From: Semisulcospira habei
Lineage: Eukaryota; Mollusca; Gastropoda; Semisulcospiridae
NCBI GenBank assembly: GCA_036245525.1
Contig: BTPG01000002.1
Location: 166,739,501-166,803,500 of the forward strand
Direction: 5' to 3'
Length of the DNA stretch: 64,000 nt
In this document: positions 60,678 through 64,000 of the stretch, piece by piece
Position numbering within the stretch: the stretch's first letter is position 1
Layout of the letters: every line of letters starts with the position of its first letter
Made by a program: the position numbers and the translations under genes
Notes under the pieces: model-generated
What the model saw: the letters and a program-made list of their open reading frames with translations, nothing else
What the model was told of the DNA's origin: nothing
Database searches by the model: none

Positions 60678-63504
60678 GACGCAGTCTGGCCAGAAAAGGC
60701 TGTTAAGTGGGGAGATGATTCTGTATTCAGGTCATGAAGAGGAGAATGCCCCCCATACAGAAGGAGTAGCACTCATGCTGTCACCAGTGGCACAGAGAGC
60801 GCTGATGGGCTGGGAACCTCTTGGGCCAAGAATTATAACAGCAGCCTTTAGAACCAAGAAAAAGCTCAAGCTGAACGTCATCCAGTGTTATGCGCCCACC
60901 AATGACAGTGACGAGGAAGAGAAACAAGAGTTCTACGACCGACTCCAGAGTGCCGTGGACAAATGTGCGGAGCGAGACATCACCATCGTCATGGGCGATT
61001 TTAATGCCAAAATAGGGGAGGACAACACCGGATACGAAGAGGTGATGGGGAGACAGGGACTAGGCTCGGAGATGAGTGAGAACGGGGAGAGGTTTGTAGA
61101 CTTTTGGGCTCTAAACCGACTTGTCATTGGAGGCAGCATCTTCCCACACAGAAGAATACACAAAGCAACTTGGGTCTCACCTGACCATACAACAGAGAAC
61201 CAAATAGACCATATCTGCATTAGCAAGAAATTTAGAAGATCCCTTCAAGATGTTCGAGTGAGGAGGGGAGCAGATGTCGCCTCAGACCACCATCTGCTTA
61301 CCTTAAGAATGAAGCTCAAGCTAAAGAAAAGCCGCACAGAGACAACAAGAAGACAGCGCTATAATGTAGGCCTCCTGAGAGAAACTGGAGTTAGAGAAGA
61401 GTTCAAACTGGTGCTGTCCAACCGGTTTCAAGTGCTACAGGAGCTAGTAAATGAAGAGGAGGCGGTCACCACAGAGCAGCAGTGGAAGGCAGTTAGAGAG
61501 GCGCTGAACTCAATCTGCAAAGACACTGTAGGGTTCAGGAAACACCACCACAAGGACTGGCTGTCGGCACAGACCTTGAAGAAGATAGAAGCGAGGAAGC
61601 AGAAGAAAGCAGCGGTCAACAACAGTCGCACGAGAGCAGCCAAAGTAAGGGCACAGGGGGAATACTCGGAAGCCAACCGCGAGGTGAAGAGGAGTATCAG
61701 GGCAGACAAGAGGGCCTACACAGACAGCCTGGCAGCAGAGGCAGAAAAGGCAGCAGGCAGCGGCAACATGAAACAGCTCTACGACATTACCAGAAGATTG
61801 TCAGGTAAGTATGGCCATACAGAAAGACCAGTAAAAGACAAAGAAGGCAAGCCTATTGCAGACAGAGCAGACCAACTCGACAGATGGGCCGAGTATTTTG
61901 AAGAGTTACTGAACAGACCTAGCCCACCCGACCCCCCCGACATCCAGCCGGCAGAGACCGACCTACCCATCAGCTGTGACAGACCCAGCCGAGAAGAGAT
62001 CAGAAAAGCAGTGGCATTTTTGAAGAATGGCAAAGCAGCAGGGCCAGATGGCATCCCAGCGGAGTCTCTGAAAGCAGACCTAGAGACAACAGTTGAGATG
62101 CTGTACCCACTGTTTGGAAAGATCTGGGAAGAGGAGGTGATGCCAGCTGACTGGAAGGAGGGGTACCTAATCAAGCTTCCCAAGAGAGGCGACCTCAGCA
62201 AGTGTTCCAACTACAGAGGAATCACCTTGCTGTCAGTACCAGGAAAGGTCTTCAACAGGATCATCCTAGAGAGAATGAAGAGCTCCGTTGACCCCCAGCT
62301 GAGAGACCAGCAAGCAGGATTCAGGAAGAACCGATCATGTACAGACCAGATCGCCACTCTCCGCATCATCGTGGAACAGTCTCTGGAGTGGAGCTCCCCG
62401 CTGTACGTCAACTTTGTGGATTATGAGAAAGCATTGGACAGCGTGGACCGAGAGACTCTGTGGAAACTCCTACGACACTACGGTGTACCCACAAAGCTCG
62501 TCCGCCTGATCAAGAGCAGCTATGATGGCATGACATGTCGCGTGATCCACGAAGGGCAGTTCACCAGAGAGCTCCAGGTCAGAACTGGTGTCAGGCAGGG
62601 GTGTCTGCTGTCTCCGTTCCTCTTCCTACTGGCCATAGACTGGGTCATGAAGATGACCACAGAGCACAGACGAAGTGGAATACAGTGGACACTGTGGACA
62701 CAGCTGGACGACCTCGATTTTGCAGACGACTTGGCATTACTGTCCCACACTCATCAACAAATGCAGGACAAGACCACGAGGCTTGCTGACATCTCGTCCC
62801 AAGTGGGCCTCACCATTCACAAACAGAAAACAAAGACAATGAGGCTGAACGCAACCAGGGAAGAACCAGTCTTGCTTGCTGGCACCCCGTTGGAGGAGGT
62901 GGAGTCCTTCACCTATCTCGGGAGCATCATAGACAAAAAAGGCGGCACTGATGCAGATGTCAGAGCACGAATCGGTAAAGCCAGAGCAGCCTTTCTCCAG
63001 TTGAAAAAAGTGTGGAGTTCCAGAGAGCTGTCACAACACACCAAAGTCCGGATTTTCAACTCCAATGTAAAAGCAGTTCTCCTATATGGAGCAGAGACAT
63101 GGAGATTGACAAAAACCACAGTCAACAGAGTACAGACCTTCATGAACAGTTGCCTTAGAAGAATTTTGAAAATCCACTGGCCAGAGAAGATCAGCAACGT
63201 CAGACTCTGGGAGAGAACAGAGCAGATAACAGCAGAGAATGAAATTGGGCGAAGAAGATGGGGATGGATCGGTCACAGTCTGAGAAAGCCAGCTTCCAGT
63301 ATCACTAGGCAGGCATTGTCATGGAACCCCCAGGGAAAGAGGAAAAGAGGTAGGCCGAGAAACTCCTGGCGTCGAGACCTCCAAGCAGACATCAAGAGAC
63401 TGGGAACCACCTGGAGTAGAATCGAAGGAGAAGCACAGGACAGGAGTTGCTGGAGGTCTCTCGTCGACGGCCTATACCCGGGTAGGGGTGACAGGCGTAA
63501 GTAA
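60678..63504 (+). pseudogene. LINE A3 endonuclease/reverse transcriptase
   Basis: One uninterrupted frame to the stop at 63504: endonuclease from QSGQKRLLSGEMILYSGHEE (about the first 85 residues missing), MGDFNAKIGED, SDHHLL; RT motif A reads [13 protein letters not shown], with L where A1 and A2 have [23 protein letters not shown]-terminus [14 protein letters not shown] to [11 protein letters not shown]. The upstream ATG at 60565 belongs to LINE B antisense and is fortuitous. The RT is probably still catalytic in principle, but the truncated endonuclease makes it non-autonomous. Confidence 0.88.
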
Positions 63505-63511
63505 GTAAGTA
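60678..63511 (+). mobile_element. LINE A3, 5'-truncated, nested in LINE B1
   Basis: Exact 11-bp target duplication agacttctctc (60667-60677 and 63512-63522). Tail (GTAA)n at 63500-63511. Starts within the endonuclease coding region (gacgcagtctggccagaaaa). It is opposite in orientation to its host LINE. Confidence 0.92.
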
Positions 63512-63522
63512 AGACTTCTCTC

Positions 63523-64000
63523 CTTTGTTCTTGTACAGGGTGATGATGACTGCATCACGGAGATCCTTTGGTAGTGTACCTTTTTCCCAGCAGCAGAGAA
63601 AGAGGTCCTGGAGCTTGTTGTGCAGTGCTGGGCCTCCATGTTTCCATATCTCTGGCGGGATTCCGTCAATGCCTGCTGCTTTGCCACTCTTGAGCTGGTG
63701 GATGGCTATGAGGGTCTCTTCGGCGGTGGGCGGTTCGTCCAATTCAACTTTAGTGGAAGGTGTGGGATTTGGAGGATGACTGTTTCTTGAACAGTGCGCT
63801 CAGCGCCGAAGAGGTCCTGAAAGTATTCCGACCAGCGGTTCAAGATGGAGGTATTATCTGTGAGGAGTGCCTGCCCATCAGCGCTTCGCAGGGGACTTTG
63901 TACCAGGTGCCTAGGGCCATACTCTGCTTTCAGTGCTTCGTAGAAGCCCCTGTAGTCACCGTTGTCAGCGCAGAGCTGGGTCCTCTGTGCGAGTCTGGAC
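63523..64000 (-). pseudogene. LINE B1 reverse transcriptase, N-terminal part
   Basis: Read from 64000 downward: a linker (EYGPRHLVQSPLRSADGQAL; ILNRWSEYFQDLFG), then MDEPPTAEETLIAIHQLKSG, KAAGIDGIPPEIWKHGGPAL, LFLCCWEKGTLPKDLRDAVI, ITLYKNKGEKS. It joins the fingers motif on the other side of LINE A3. A frame change occurs near 63745. Confidence 0.8.

Larger units (their letters stand above)
59091..64000 (-). mobile_element. LINE B1, split by LINE A3 and cut by the window end
   Basis: Minus strand, 5' part 64000-63523 and 3' part 60666-59091. LINE A3 and the duplicated agacttctctc (60667-60677, 63512-63522) separate them. The joined protein runs from the endonuclease-RT linker to a C-terminal zinc-finger-like motif. 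Near-identical to LINE B2 at 26616-27593 over the shared part. Confidence 0.9.

Overview
The window is transposon-dense animal nuclear DNA. It has spliced exons with GT/AG boundaries, APE-type LINEs, DIRS tyrosine-recombinase retroelements, solo LTRs, a tRNA-derived SINE, TTAA-flanked hairpin elements and long (GT)n, (GA)n and homopolymer tracts. There are no operons or bacterial-type gene spacing. The mixture fits an invertebrate, most likely a mollusc (perhaps a gastropod), but no single feature proves the taxon.

One host gene is recognised: a WDR89-like WD40 gene on the minus strand (13010-37556). I reconstructed eleven coding exons with matching splice phases that together give 366 codons, plus a less certain terminal exon. 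Its introns hold most of the central repeats: DIRS element 3 (17761-24554), solo LTR F1 with a nested LINE B fragment (25924-27616), LINE A2 (32669-35970), and many palindromic elements. Exon 3 lies at the head of an eight-copy 93-bp tandem array of the exon and its splice donor, and one copy is split by a SINE.

Layout. 1-3312: 5' part of DIRS element 1 (minus strand). 3313-11731: DIRS element 2 (minus strand) with LINE A1 nested inside it. 11732-13009: degenerate repeats and a long fold-back retroposon. 13010-37556: WDR89 and its intronic elements. 38221-42028: LINE C with a 5' inversion, itself split by CR1/L2-like LINE D. 42029-45700: MITE debris, microsatellites and a decayed jockey/CR1-like LINE E. 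45729-47745: solo LTR F2 fragment and a ~368-bp tandem array carrying a conserved small ORF. 47742-51175: LINE C-prime, split by solo LTR G1 and a TIR element; solo LTR G2 follows. 52651-59090: mostly non-coding, with fold-back elements, hairpins and G/C-rich MITEs. 59090-64000: LINE B1 (minus strand) split by LINE A3 (plus strand).

The insertions nest so that their order can be read: LINE A in DIRS 2, in a P1 hairpin and in LINE B; DIRS 3 in a P1 hairpin; LINE D in LINE C; LTR G1 in LINE C-prime; LINE B2 in LTR F1; a SINE in an exon copy. Most breakpoints could be placed to the base from target-site duplications or from the reading frame restored by excision. The most novel signals are the amplified WD40 exon with other duplications at splice donors of the same gene, the 368-bp array and its hairpin relative that keep a secreted-type small ORF, and the adjoining DIRS elements.
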